DNA of 64,000 nucleotides, from positions 1-64,000 of IMG/VR virus record IMGVR_UViG_3300017782_000007; one strand, given 5' to 3'. This DNA comes from a virus. The notes beneath the pieces are model-generated. The model ran no database searches and had not been told where the DNA came from. It saw nothing but the letters and a program-made list of their open reading frames with translations. The first letter of the stretch is position 1, and each line of letters opens with the position of its first letter. Shown here one piece after another: positions 35,216 through 42,944 of this stretch. The position numbers and the translations under genes are program-made.

Positions 35216-35560
35216 ATGACAAATGAAGTAATAAACAACTTATTGGAAATAGCTGAATTGAATCGTGAGACTCAAACTCTTGTACTATTAATTAAACATT
35301 CTCCTCAAGAGAATCTTAAAGAATATCGCAAGCAGCTCTTAATACGTAAGGAAGAAAAGTTATCTAAGTATGATACAAGAGAGATAGAAGCTGTAGATAA
35401 TAAGATATATCTTACTATTACTCAAGCACATTCTTTAGCATACCACCTCAATAGACCATTTGAGGAGAATGAGGAATATGATGATGGCTACTGTAGTAGT
35501 GATCGTGAAGTATCTCCTCCTTGGGATGATAATGAAGCTGCTTATTGGAATATGGATTAG
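35216..35560 (+). CDS. Small acidic early protein, 114 aa
   Basis: Two long helices (EVINNLLEIAELNRETQTLV; LKEYRKQLLIRKEEKLSKY) and a highly acidic, aromatic C-terminus (EENEEYDDGYCSSD ... WDDNEAAYWNMD). DNA-mimic or anti-restriction proteins can have such tails, but this is only a compositional hint. Flanked by hairpin-T-run elements on both sides. Confidence 0.7.
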   Translation: MTNEVINNLLEIAELNRETQTLVLLIKHSPQENLKEYRKQLLIRKEEKLSKYDTREIEAVDNKIYLTITQAHSLAYHLNRPFEENEEYDDGYCSSDREVSPPWDDNEAAYWNMD

Positions 35561-35566
35561 AATTAT

Positions 35567-35590
35567 GAGGGTGAAACTCCCTCTATTTTT
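35567..35590 (+). terminator. Terminator-like hairpin
   Basis: GAGGG / CCCTC stem, 7-nt loop, then TATTTTT. AACCTTAAAA follows immediately (35591-35600) and the next ATG is 10 nt later. Confidence 0.6.
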
Positions 35591-35610
35591 AACCTTAAAA
35601 CAGTAATATT

Positions 35611-35919
35611 ATGATCAGTAAACATGTAATCGAAGAATTAGCAAAATTAAACAAAGAATTATCTAATACCCACAAAATAGATGCTTTCATCCTTGATGTG
35701 ATTAATCAAATTAGGACTAACCAGTTAATTTTAAACAAACGTGGATACTACGTTTGTAACATAGGTGGCCTTTTTACATCTTTATTCCACTTAAATGGAC
35801 CTTTACCACTTAAAGCGTATGAAGAACTTAGCGAAGCATTTAAGGAAGCAGGATTTACTGTTAAACCTTTTGTAGGCACCGAACATTTGATTGATAAATT
35901 CTTTTTTAAACCTTCTTAA
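35611..35919 (+). CDS. Small early protein, 102 aa
   Basis: A compact alpha/beta protein (HVIEELAKLNKELSNTH; YYVCNIGGLFTSLFHL; FTVKPFVGTEHLI). No known motif. Its ATG has the clearest AACCTTAAAA leader in the window. Confidence 0.68.
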   Translation: MISKHVIEELAKLNKELSNTHKIDAFILDVINQIRTNQLILNKRGYYVCNIGGLFTSLFHLNGPLPLKAYEELSEAFKEAGFTVKPFVGTEHLIDKFFFKPS

Positions 35920-35930
35920 ACCCGTATGTT

Positions 35931-35996
35931 ATGGCATTAGCTACAGCTATTATCATTATTGGAATACTACTCGCATTAGCTGAGACTTCCAGATAA
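35931..35996 (+). CDS. Micropeptide, 21 aa, hydrophobic
   Basis: An ATG at 35931 gives 21 residues, mostly Ala/Ile/Leu (MALATAIIIIGILLALAETS), a likely single membrane span. It lies 11 nt after the preceding stop. Real expression is uncertain. Confidence 0.4.
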   Translation: MALATAIIIIGILLALAETSR

Positions 35997-36010
35997 ACCA
36001 TAACATAACC

Positions 36011-36345
36011 ATGATTACCTAAGCACAGACTCCTAACAGAACGGAGTCCAGAGCACCTTAGTCGGATATGGTGCCAGAATATGACCGACTATTTCCCTTA
36101 ACAGGGTGAGCATCCTATGTCACGGGCAATGCAATATAACCTAATAGACACATTTTAAGCCTGATCGTGATACCATCCTAAGTAACTGGAGTATCACCCT
36201 TATCTTGAGACGTTCAAAGAATTACTACTCAAGAGAATGGAAGCTGAAAGAGAGTCAGCAGCATAGTAACGGATTAATAGCGTGCTATGTCGAAATTAAA
36301 GGTGCGAATCCTTCATCAGGCACTATTCGTGAGATAATTTGTTAA
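36011..36345 (+). ncRNA. Structured RNA region with pseudoknot and tRNA-like closing helix
   Basis: About 335 nt without a gene. It contains an ACTCC/GGAGT hairpin, then an H-type pseudoknot (GCACC 36053-36057 with GGTGC 36070-36074; TAGTCGG 36059-36065 with CCGACTA 36085-36091). Downstream, GCCTGAT (36159-36165) pairs with ATCAGGC (36315-36321), enclosing hairpins GTGATAC/GTATCAC, TCTTGAG/CTCAAGA and GCTGA/TCAGC and a T-arm-like AAGG-TGCGAAT-CCTT. Acceptor-like helix plus T-arm recalls the tRNA-like end of tmRNA, but no tag frame was found. Confidence 0.5.
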
Positions 36346-36373
36346 GGGGAGCATTAGTGCTCCCTTATTTTTT
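36346..36373 (+). terminator. Terminator-like hairpin
   Basis: GGGAGCA / TGCTCCC stem with TTAG loop, then TTATTTTTT. Followed by AACCTAAAA and an ATG at 36392. Confidence 0.7.
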
Positions 36374-36391
36374 CAACCTAAAAAGATTAAT

Positions 36392-36550
36392 ATGAATATC
36401 ATAAAACAATCTAAACTCTGGTGGAATAAACTTCCATTAGAGGATAAACTCTATCAAATCTCAGGAACTACTATGACAGTAGCTAGTATAACTGAGACGC
36501 AAGTTAAGCAATTGTATTTGCTTGCGAGAGGACCACAAGAAAGAAATTAA
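36392..36550 (+). CDS. Small protein, 52 aa
   Basis: ATG at 36392 after an AACCTAAAA leader. Product MNIIKQSKLWWNKLPLEDKL..., slightly amphipathic, with a basic end (LLARGPQERN). Too short to assign. Confidence 0.55.
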   Translation: MNIIKQSKLWWNKLPLEDKLYQISGTTMTVASITETQVKQLYLLARGPQERN

Positions 36551-36576
36551 TTTACTCAACCTTAAAATTGACAAAC

Positions 36577-37014
36577 GTGAGAGATTTAAAAAGATTAGCA
36601 ATCATAGTATTCCCACTCTTATCTGTATTATTATACTTGCTAGGCCAGAATGAAGCTGATAAGTATGATGAAGCATCCTATCAATTGATTGAGACTAAGA
36701 AAGAAGTTAGAGAACTTCAGAAGTCATTAGATATCAATGAGGAGATGCTTACTGAAGAAATAGAGAAAACAAGAGCTCATCAAATAGCTTTTGAACACAT
36801 CAGACAACCAGAAGACCAACTATACTACATGACATTCTTTAATACTTCGGACGAAGTAGAGATGTTTGTGGAAGGTACATTCTATAATCCTGCTGAAAAA
36901 GGATTAAAAACAATTGATATATCCCCAGATATGGAGGAAGAAATGAAAGTATACTCTAAGTTCTTCAAGGAATTAGAATACGAAATAACATATTCTCATA
37001 CTCTTGGGGAATAA
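36577..37014 (+). CDS. Membrane-anchored coiled-coil early protein, 145 aa
   Basis: I prefer the GTG at 36577, which sits 9 nt after AACCTTAAAA, over the TTG at 36568. An N-terminal anchor (LAIIVFPLLSVLLYLLG) is followed by a coiled coil (ETKKEVRELQKSLDINEEML) and a beta-containing end. One of several small membrane-anchored early proteins here. Function unknown. Confidence 0.7.
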   Translation: MRDLKRLAIIVFPLLSVLLYLLGQNEADKYDEASYQLIETKKEVRELQKSLDINEEMLTEEIEKTRAHQIAFEHIRQPEDQLYYMTFFNTSDEVEMFVEGTFYNPAEKGLKTIDISPDMEEEMKVYSKFFKELEYEITYSHTLGE

Positions 37015-37034
37015 AATATGATGTTCGTTTAATT

Positions 37035-37062
37035 GGGGGAGCAGAACTAGTCTCCCCTTTTT
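37035..37062 (+). terminator. Terminator-like hairpin
   Basis: GGGGAG / CTCCCC stem and T-run (TTTTT). Lies 20 nt after the preceding stop codon. Confidence 0.65.
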
Positions 37063-37134
37063 ACCTGTTCCCCCAACAGGTTCGACATGTACATCTGAAT
37101 TGATTACAATTGGGTTTTATTGATATATGGTAGA

Positions 37135-37162
37135 AGGGGGAGTATTTATACTCTCCCTACTT
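37135..37162 (+). terminator. Second hairpin in the same gap
   Basis: GGGGGAGTA pairs with TACTCTCCC (one mismatch), followed by TACTTT. It precedes the three-way-junction RNA at 37188. Confidence 0.5.
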
Positions 37163-37187
37163 TAAGTTAAGAAAAATGCGTCAGGAA

Positions 37188-37235
37188 TTCCCACAGGTTA
37201 AATAACTGTAACCTCATTTGCGTGAGGTGTGGGAA
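37188..37235 (+). ncRNA. Three-way-junction RNA, copy 1
   Basis: 48 nt: closing helix TTCCCACA/TGTGGGAA; second helix GGTT-AAAT-AACT; linker GTAA; third helix CCTCA-TTTGCG-TGAGG. A second copy at 51909 has the same helix lengths, the same AAAT loop, GTAA linker and TTTGCG loop, but different paired bases. This covariation argues for a conserved RNA. It lies just upstream of the ATG at 37257. Confidence 0.7.
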
Positions 37236-37256
37236 CTAATCAAAATACCTATTACA

Positions 37257-37496
37257 ATGAAAAAAAGAAATATTTTATCGGTACTCTTATATTTATGGTT
37301 ATCTTTCTCTTGCTTGTACTTCTTTGCAGTACTTAAAAGAGCACATGATGACATTGATAAGAATTACCACATTAAACTTGAAGAACAAAGAGTTTTAAAA
37401 GACTCTATTAAATTATTAAAAAAAGAAATTTACGATGAAACTAGAAGGAATAATTATCGGAATTCTCCTCCTATCCTTGATGGGAGCGGGGATTAA
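37257..37496 (+). CDS. Small membrane-anchored protein, 79 aa
   Basis: The ATG at 37257 (MKKRNILSVLLYLWLSFS) gives a typical signal anchor and then a charged coiled coil (EQRVLKDSIKLLKKEIYDE). A longer in-frame start lies inside the three-way-junction RNA and is unlikely. It overlaps the next gene by about 60 bp. Confidence 0.65.
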   Translation: MKKRNILSVLLYLWLSFSCLYFFAVLKRAHDDIDKNYHIKLEEQRVLKDSIKLLKKEIYDETRRNNYRNSPPILDGSGD

Positions 37497-37899
37497 TAGT
37501 ATATATACTCAGTATGAAAACCATATCCCTGAGTATACTTACACGTCTCCTGCTATTGAAGCAGATACAGTTGACCGACTAGCGGAATTGCGTAAGAGAT
37601 TTGAACCTCTACATAATAATCGCTATGACTTCAACATGCGAATGTGGCTAAGGGATAACCCTAATACTACATATGAATTAGCAGAAGCTCATAGAGTGAT
37701 GCTATGGAAGAAATACTCAGGCTATTCCAAGCCAATGAAAGGATATTCTGGTACATATAATCAGGAAACTAAGAGATATGAACCAACAATACTTAGCGAA
37801 CTTAGAAAAGAGCCTTCATTCATTGAAGAATATGCTCAACGTACAGCACCTATAGAAACCCCTGAAACTATTATTGAAATTAAAATCGTACACAGATGA
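37435..37899 (+). CDS. Membrane-anchored early protein, 154 aa
   Basis: N-terminal anchor (LEGIIIGILLLSLMGAGI) and a soluble Tyr/Pro-rich domain (YSKPMKGYSGTYNQETKRYE). Its stop overlaps the next ATG (ATGA). Function unknown; periplasmic location is likely if the anchor is correct. Confidence 0.68.
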   Translation: MKLEGIIIGILLLSLMGAGINSIYTQYENHIPEYTYTSPAIEADTVDRLAELRKRFEPLHNNRYDFNMRMWLRDNPNTTYELAEAHRVMLWKKYSGYSKPMKGYSGTYNQETKRYEPTILSELRKEPSFIEEYAQRTAPIETPETIIEIKIVHR

Positions 37900-38063
37900 G
37901 AATTATTATAATTCTATGTATCTGGGTATACTTTGTGATAAGCTTCGGCTGTCCAAAGTCAACAACTCTCCCCTCAGCAGAGTTACAAGGAGCAATAGAC
38001 ATATCTTTGTCACTAATCCTAGTCGGATTATGTTTGCACGGGTATGCTAAAAAGAATATGTGA
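37896..38063 (+). CDS. Small two-span membrane protein, 55 aa
   Basis: ATGA-coupled to the previous gene. Two hydrophobic segments (MRIIIILCIWVYFVISF and DISLSLILVGLCLH) joined by a short polar loop with Cys. Possibly holin-like or a superinfection-immunity protein, by size only. Confidence 0.55.
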   Translation: MRIIIILCIWVYFVISFGCPKSTTLPSAELQGAIDISLSLILVGLCLHGYAKKNM

Positions 38064-38145
38064 TAGGTTGAACGATGGGAGGTACTCAAGTAATTGGGTG
38101 CTTCCCACTTTAACAAAGAACTTTTCATGCGTTTGTTTTAATCTG

Positions 38146-38177
38146 GTGAGACAGCTTAGCGGCTGTCTTACTTTTTT
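38146..38177 (+). terminator. Terminator with TTAGCG loop
   Basis: A 10-bp stem (GTGAGACAGC with GCTGTCTTAC), loop TTAGCG, then TTTTTT. A second small hairpin with the same loop (GTCA-TTAGCG-TGAC) follows at 38183-38196. Confidence 0.72.
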
Positions 38178-38212
38178 CCCTCGTCATTAGCGTGACACAA
38201 AATTGTTTTAAG

Positions 38213-38971
38213 ATGTTAGAATACTTAAAAAAAATACGACCTTTCCATGTAATCAACGTAGTGTTAGATTACTTGGTGGAATCTAAATACATTCAAATAT
38301 ATTCTGCAATGTGTTTATTGGTTGGAATGTATGTAACCACTATGGTTGCATTTAATACAATCACTTATATAGCTGGCTTGGAAGTACTTCCTAAATTAGC
38401 CACTACTACTGAAACGACAACGATTATTGATTCTCCGAAGAAATTATCTTCTATGGCCAAGCCAGAAAGAGAATACGACAGCAACAAAGGAACAAAGAAT
38501 GCTACACCTTATTACTTGAAAGAGATGTCAGAAGTGGCAATCAAGGAACAAGATAAATTTGGTATACCTGCTAGTATTACGTTAGCTCAATATCACCTTG
38601 AATCAGGTGTAAGGGCAGATAAACCACCTTCAGACCTAGCAGTTGAAGATAATAACTGGTTTGGAATGAAATATACTGATAACTTCTATGCATTTCTTAA
38701 GAAAAGAGGAATAGTGATAAGTAGAGGAGAGAAAAGATGCAACAGAAGAGGTAAAGATTGTGCTAATTATGCTGTATTTGCTAGTAGATGGGAATGTTTT
38801 AGAGCTAAGTCTCTACTACTTACCAACTCAAACTACAGTAGAATTAAAGGAGATACGTACATTGATTGGGCTAAGGGATTAAAGGAGTATGGCTATGCTA
38901 CTGACCCCAATTATGATAAGAAGTTAATAAAAATAGTGGAAAAGTTTGGCTTAGCCAAATACGATTCATAA
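38213..38971 (+). CDS. GH73-like N-acetylglucosaminidase, membrane anchored, 252 aa
   Basis: A FlgJ/GH73-type muramidase-fold enzyme. The probable catalytic Glu is in LAQYHLESG, followed by NNWFGMKY, the VFASRWECFRAKSLLL segment and WAKGLKEYGYATDPNY near the end. The N-terminus has a membrane segment (YIQIYSAMCLLVGMYVTTMV), so it is probably displayed in the periplasm. I use the ATG at 38213, because the upstream GTG sits in a hairpin. It would cleave the glycan strands of peptidoglycan. Its place among early genes is unusual for a lysin. Confidence 0.82.
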   Translation: MLEYLKKIRPFHVINVVLDYLVESKYIQIYSAMCLLVGMYVTTMVAFNTITYIAGLEVLPKLATTTETTTIIDSPKKLSSMAKPEREYDSNKGTKNATPYYLKEMSEVAIKEQDKFGIPASITLAQYHLESGVRADKPPSDLAVEDNNWFGMKYTDNFYAFLKKRGIVISRGEKRCNRRGKDCANYAVFASRWECFRAKSLLLTNSNYSRIKGDTYIDWAKGLKEYGYATDPNYDKKLIKIVEKFGLAKYDS

Positions 38972-38997
38972 AGAAACGTTTGTTCATAGTAGAGAGG

Positions 38998-39032
38998 GTA
39001 TCCCTGGCCAGTAACATGGTCGGGGACTTTTT
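38998..39032 (+). terminator. Terminator-like hairpin
   Basis: Imperfect stem GTATCCCTGGCCA with TGGTCGGGGAC, then TTTTT. Confidence 0.6.
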
Positions 39033-39049
39033 ACACAATCACATAAATA

Positions 39050-39244
39050 ATGGCACAAAGAACAAGTAAAAAAGAAATATATAACCGAGCATGGAATGAT
39101 GCTATCATATCTATACTCGAACACCTTCTTGAAGAGGGACAAGGAATAGATTTATCTCATTTCAACCGAAAGGAAGAGATTAGAGAGAAAAAATACAAAG
39201 AATTTGAAGAACTAGAGAAGGAATTAAGGCGTAGGCATACGTAA
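39050..39244 (+). CDS. Small charged helical protein, 64 aa
   Basis: Single helical, Glu/Lys/Arg-rich product (NRAWNDAIISILEHLLEEGQ; FEELEKELRRRH). ATG follows an A/T leader after the terminator. Function unknown. Confidence 0.6.
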   Translation: MAQRTSKKEIYNRAWNDAIISILEHLLEEGQGIDLSHFNRKEEIREKKYKEFEELEKELRRRHT

Positions 39245-39421
39245 CTGACCAGCTCTGTTCTTTAGGGTACAGAGCAAATCTACAGTCCACGGGCTGTAGA
39301 GTTAGGATCGTGCAACGCGTACGGCCAAGGCTACAATGACTGAGATTTGATAATAACATCCGAGTACCAGGGAGAGTCTAGTTTAGGCTCTCCTTATTTA
39401 AAAACTTAAAAATAGTTATTT
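39245..39421 (+). other. Gene-free gap with hairpins
   Basis: Contains GCTCTGT/ACAGAGC and CTACAG/CTGTAG hairpins, an unassigned middle, and a terminator-like GGAGAG...CTCTCC stem (39371-39393), followed by AACTTAAAA and the ATG at 39422. No tRNA recognised. Confidence 0.5.
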
Positions 39422-39775
39422 ATGATACATGCATCATTAGATTATTCCCCGAAAAAGCTACAGAATGTTGATGAAGAAGAGATTATTAAGCTATTAAGAT
39501 GCTTAATATTTGCAGACAGGGTATACTCTGCACGTATATTAGTTATGACTATATATGGTGTTGATTATACTGAGTCAATCTTCATTGTCCAGCAGACAAA
39601 AACATTATTGGGGAGTAAAGCTCCTGATTTAAAATACAAGAAATTCATCTCTCCCAACAAGTTTAACGACTTATTAAAGGCGATAGATAACCCTAGGTTC
39701 TATGATTTCCCTAACCGAGACTCATTAGAATACAAGGAAAAAACTATTAAAGATATTACTGGCCATGGAAGATAG
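39422..39775 (+). CDS. Early protein of unknown function, 117 aa
   Basis: Alpha/beta protein (EEEIIKLLRCLIFADRVYSA; LVMTIYGVDYTESIFIV) with a basic C-terminus. Overlaps the next small ORF by 11 bp. No motif recognised. Confidence 0.65.
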   Translation: MIHASLDYSPKKLQNVDEEEIIKLLRCLIFADRVYSARILVMTIYGVDYTESIFIVQQTKTLLGSKAPDLKYKKFISPNKFNDLLKAIDNPRFYDFPNRDSLEYKEKTIKDITGHGR

Positions 39776-39935
39776 CAGTTTAGTATTCTTACCAGTATCT
39801 GTAATGTCCTATAGATTGAGAAGAGCTCTCTTTTCAAATAGGACATACGTATCCGGAGATCGTTACATCATTCCATTGGAGATGTTAATGATCAATGGTA
39901 GTGCCTACATGGAAGTATTAGTCTTAATGAAATAG
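39765..39935 (+). CDS. Small protein, 56 aa
   Basis: ATG at 39765 gives MEDSSLVFLPVSVMSYRLRR..., ending LEMLMINGSAYMEVLVLMK. It was outside the usual length cut-off. Just after it another reading frame could encode a ~25-residue hydrophobic peptide without a good start; I do not call that. Confidence 0.5.
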   Translation: MEDSSLVFLPVSVMSYRLRRALFSNRTYVSGDRYIIPLEMLMINGSAYMEVLVLMK

Positions 39936-40065
39936 CCCTAGGTATAGCAGGTTTGCTATTGGTTGTATTGTTAATGTTGAGAGTTGGTTACTCTTCAACA
40001 ACTTTACTAAATGCCAATAATTAGGTTCAATTCCTTTTTATACCGCTAACCAAACCATTGTTATC

Positions 40066-40554
40066 ATGAACAGACCACCGTTTCAGTATCTTTTCTTTGC
40101 CACTCTCTTAATGATGGCAGCTTTAGTCTTACATCTTAATGAAGATAAACCTGTATCAGTAGAGAAAGAGAACTTAGAAGTCCCTCAAGAATTAATAGAT
40201 TGTAGATCAGCTCGTTTAGATGCTGAACAAGAATTAGTAAATGAGAGACTTAAGACTCAAACATTAAGAGAAGAATACGATGAGGCCGCTTTAGAACTAC
40301 AAGTATTTGATAGTTCTCTAGTAACATTATTCAGTAGCTTTACGAGGCTTAAAGATGCTCAAAGGTATCTTAAAAAGCTAAATAAAGGATCAGATTACCT
40401 TATATATTTAATAGTACTCTATGAAGAGTATGAATTAGATGTATACCCTAATCAAATAACTTCTGGCGGGAGAAAGTTAGAGAATCCTACAATTAAAGCA
40501 ATTGATTATAAAGATGTTCAAATCCAAGGAATTGGTATTACGTATCCACATTAG
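40066..40554 (+). CDS. Membrane-anchored coiled-coil protein, 162 aa
   Basis: N-terminal anchor (YLFFATLLMMAALVLHL), coiled coil (DAEQELVNERLKTQTLREEY) and a globular C-terminal part. Same overall plan as the 36577 and 27574 proteins. Overlaps the next ORF by ~40 bp. Confidence 0.68.
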   Translation: MNRPPFQYLFFATLLMMAALVLHLNEDKPVSVEKENLEVPQELIDCRSARLDAEQELVNERLKTQTLREEYDEAALELQVFDSSLVTLFSSFTRLKDAQRYLKKLNKGSDYLIYLIVLYEEYELDVYPNQITSGGRKLENPTIKAIDYKDVQIQGIGITYPH

Positions 40555-40765
40555 GTGGGTAGTAATTTTTATTATTGTTCAAATTATTATCTGCATCCTC
40601 GCCGGTGCAGGTATAGCACACTATGAGAAAAGCAGAAGCAATGATGGTGGTAGAAAGATCATTCCCAAAAGACCTAAGCTGGTTCAGGTACAATCAGTAT
40701 TCGACAAAAGAACTCCTAGAGTTCTCAGCAAATCTTTTAGATCATCTATCATCAAGAGGAGTTAA
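40514..40765 (+). CDS. Small membrane protein, 83 aa
   Basis: ATG at 40514 gives one strong hydrophobic span (WVVIFIIVQIIICILAGAGI) then a basic tail. It overlaps both neighbours, the next one by ~140 bp in another frame, so one of the two may be spurious; the nested arrangement recalls overlapping spanin genes. Confidence 0.45.
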   Translation: MFKSKELVLRIHIRWVVIFIIVQIIICILAGAGIAHYEKSRSNDGGRKIIPKRPKLVQVQSVFDKRTPRVLSKSFRSSIIKRS

Positions 40766-40814
40766 TATAACTGAGGTAGCAGATAGACTTGAGGGGGTCA
40801 TATCTGCGCACTAA
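40623..40814 (+). CDS. Small soluble protein, 63 aa
   Basis: ATG at 40623; product reads like a small helical domain (TKELLEFSANLLDHLSSRG; ITEVADRLEGVI). Largely overlaps the membrane ORF at 40514. Followed by a stable AAGGC-TTCG-GCCTT hairpin. Confidence 0.5.
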   Translation: MRKAEAMMVVERSFPKDLSWFRYNQYSTKELLEFSANLLDHLSSRGVNITEVADRLEGVISAH

Positions 40815-40958
40815 GGCTTCGGCCTTGGTGTTCCTTAGTATATATTAAAATTAAATAAAAGTCGCTTAGAACGCCTTAAAATGGCTTATACGATATAACC
40901 ACACTTACAAGACGACATTATATATCCCAAAAACTTATAGTTGTCTGTTTGCTGGTAA

Positions 40959-40991
40959 GGGGGACAGTTGTGAGATGCTGTCCTCCTCTTT
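40959..40991 (+). terminator. Terminator-like hairpin
   Basis: GGGGGACAG pairs with CTGTCCTCC; loop of 10 nt; weak TCTTT run. The ~210-nt gap 40815-41024 also holds the AAGGC-TTCG-GCCTT hairpin and no gene. Confidence 0.55.
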
Positions 40992-41024
40992 AAGAAATTA
41001 CTTAATCTTCTAAATAATACTCTC

Positions 41025-41618
41025 ATGAAGAATGTACTATTAAAATTCAGTAACAATAAGGTATACTTTGTTACTAATGAAGGATCTACTTTTAAACTCG
41101 TATCCAATACCAAGGATCCACTATTGGCCACAGCCAAAAAAGGAAGAGGAAAGCCGTTCGCGGTAATACTCGATGTTCCTTTGCCAGAGTCTACAACAAT
41201 GACTCCGGTATCTACTGGTCTTATACTCCCTATCAGTAATGTTAGGGAGAAAGAACATATTGAAGCTTATGCTGATGATGGTGTATACTATGCTAAACAA
41301 GGTATTCCAATAGGTATACTATTAGATTGCACAGTAGTACCATCAAGATCCAAGAACCGATTCAATGTTGTGGATTATAAGATTCATCAACATAAGATTG
41401 GATTTACTCATGGTAAGCTAGGAGCATTGATAACATTAATTAATAATGTAATTAAACCTAGACTGACTGTGAATAAGAGAGATGATTACGATATAATTGT
41501 TGATTTGATGAATGCTAGAAAGTCTCCTTTTGGGAGGAAACTATCCAAAGCACAGACAAAGACGTTCAAAAAAATTTATTTAAGAAGAGTCAAGGAGTTT
41601 CTCACTCCTAAAGGTTAA
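41025..41618 (+). CDS. Early protein of unknown function, 197 aa
   Basis: N-terminal beta-rich region (NKVYFVTNEGSTFKLVSN; PFAVILDVPLP) and basic helical C-terminus (SKAQTKTFKKIYLRRVKEF). The central GLILPISNVREKEHIEAYADDG has no family I can name. Shares the LxxPxxNV strand pattern with the 42045 protein (RGLVVPVTNVNGEV), so the two may be related. Its stop codon lies inside the first mini tRNA-like element. Confidence 0.7.
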   Translation: MKNVLLKFSNNKVYFVTNEGSTFKLVSNTKDPLLATAKKGRGKPFAVILDVPLPESTTMTPVSTGLILPISNVREKEHIEAYADDGVYYAKQGIPIGILLDCTVVPSRSKNRFNVVDYKIHQHKIGFTHGKLGALITLINNVIKPRLTVNKRDDYDIIVDLMNARKSPFGRKLSKAQTKTFKKIYLRRVKEFLTPKG

Positions 41619-41651
41619 TGGTTATTTGGGGGTTCGATTCCCCCAAACCTT
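41611..41651 (+). ncRNA. Mini tRNA-like element 1 (acceptor helix plus T-arm only)
   Basis: AAGGTT (41611-41616) pairs with AACCTT (41646-41651). An 11-nt linker (aatggttattt) is followed by a perfect T-arm: GGGGG-TTCGATT-CCCCC. D-stem and anticodon arm are absent. No CCA is encoded. Such a minihelix is the minimal substrate shape of RNase P. Confidence 0.55.
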
Positions 41652-41670
41652 CTAATCAAAATTGAATGAT

Positions 41671-41979
41671 ATGAGAGGAATAGAAAAGAAAAAAAACTAT
41701 GTATCAACCTGGTTAACTCCGAGAGTGAGAGCTAAACTCAAAGAGAACCCACAAGTCGAGCAATTGCTACTTGCTGGGGATTACCTAGGTATAAACCAGT
41801 CAAGAGTATTTCAAGTGTTCCCTGTTGGAACACAAAGAGATACGATATTCTCAGAAGATGAAATGAGAATATACTTGGAGGAACTTAAATCCTTGGCTAG
41901 GGGATTAGTAGTAGAAGTATCCTCGCTTTCTAGATGCGGTTTCTATACTACGTCCATGCTCAGGAGCCAACCCGTGTAA
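41671..41979 (+). CDS. Small protein, 102 aa
   Basis: ATG at 41671 (MRGIEKKKNYVSTWL) is preferred over the upstream TTG. Mostly helical (VRAKLKENPQVEQLLLAGDY; EDEMRIYLEELKSLARGL). No motif known. Confidence 0.6.
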   Translation: MRGIEKKKNYVSTWLTPRVRAKLKENPQVEQLLLAGDYLGINQSRVFQVFPVGTQRDTIFSEDEMRIYLEELKSLARGLVVEVSSLSRCGFYTTSMLRSQPV

Positions 41980-42044
41980 ACAAGACGTAACATGGGCTAC
42001 ACCAGTATTATTTTATTTTTTAATTTTAAAACTTTTAAAGACAA

Positions 42045-42698
42045 ATGGATTTTAGCAAAATTTCCTTTAAGAAGACTGTTGAGCCTACTCCAGTTTCTAA
42101 AAAAGGAACCGAGACAAACGGCTACCAGCCGCCTAGTGAGACTAATACTCTTACTGTACCAAAGAATGCCTTGGAGGATATCCCAGGTATTGAGCAATTT
42201 GAAGAGGATACAGGGAACCCTGTTCCAACGCCACCGGAAGAAGTTACTGAGACGAAGAAAGGAACGAAGAGAGGATTAGTTGTACCTGTTACGAATGTGA
42301 ATGGAGAAGTATTTTCATACAATATTGTGACGAGAGAGAAAACATACTTACGAGTTGGAAAGACTGTATTACCTACTGCTACGAAAGCATTTGACGTGAT
42401 TACCTTTGATGAAGATACGACGAAGAAGACTACAAGAGGAAGTGAAGTATTGATGAATATTGAAATTGAAGGACCTACGACTGCTGCTAACGTGTTGACT
42501 ACTACTACTGCTGATTCTGCGAATTCGACTACATCTGTATTGCCAAGTTTGACTGTTGCTACTATTACTGATTTTGTATCTGATTTGATTTCTACTACTG
42601 GTTTGGATGCTGCTATTGCTACTTTGAATGCTGATGCTGTTGATTTTACTACTGCTGATTTTAATGGATTAACTGTTGTTGTACGAGTGAATGGATAA
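42045..42698 (+). CDS. Early protein with Thr/Ala-rich C-terminus, 217 aa
   Basis: N-terminal 70 residues are Pro/Glu/Thr-rich and likely disordered. A strand-rich centre follows (RGLVVPVTNVNGEVFSY), then a Thr/Ala/Asp-rich tail (ATITDFVSDLISTTGLDAAI) encoded by low-complexity ACT/GCT codons. Codon use differs clearly from neighbours and resembles the structural genes, so it may be highly expressed. Confidence 0.68.
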   Translation: MDFSKISFKKTVEPTPVSKKGTETNGYQPPSETNTLTVPKNALEDIPGIEQFEEDTGNPVPTPPEEVTETKKGTKRGLVVPVTNVNGEVFSYNIVTREKTYLRVGKTVLPTATKAFDVITFDEDTTKKTTRGSEVLMNIEIEGPTTAANVLTTTTADSANSTTSVLPSLTVATITDFVSDLISTTGLDAAIATLNADAVDFTTADFNGLTVVVRVNG

Positions 42699-42844
42699 TT
42701 GCCCTTGTGTTATTGTTTTATTATTACAGATTATTTTGATTTAGTAGACCTATCAAAGGTTTATACATTTTTGCATTATGATACGATTTATTGTTAACCA
42801 ATTATCTTATTTTAATGTCGATCACATCTACCAAAACATTTGTG

Positions 42845-42928
42845 AAAAGAGTCTAAATAATAGTGCTGAGGGTACAAGTTAACTGTCTATTACTTAAACC
42901 TAGGTTTTTGTTTAGACTCTTTTTTTTA
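42845..42928 (+). terminator. Long-stem hairpin with T-run
   Basis: AAAAGAGTCTAAA (42845-42857) pairs with TTTAGACTCTTTT (42911-42923), followed by more Ts. The ~50-nt loop contains AGTTAACT and AACCTAGGTT palindromes. The gap 42699-42944 has no other gene. Confidence 0.6.
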
Positions 42929-42944
42929 ATCAAATGTTATATCA

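Noticed and set aside
36011-36345. Canonical tmRNA
   Set aside because: There is no G-rich 5' acceptor strand at the start, no tag reading frame ending in an Ala-rich peptide, and the pseudoknot lies outside the tRNA-like closing helix.
39936-40023. Hydrophobic peptide of about 25 residues after the 39765 ORF
   Set aside because: The frame has no good start codon or leader; recorded only as a possibility.
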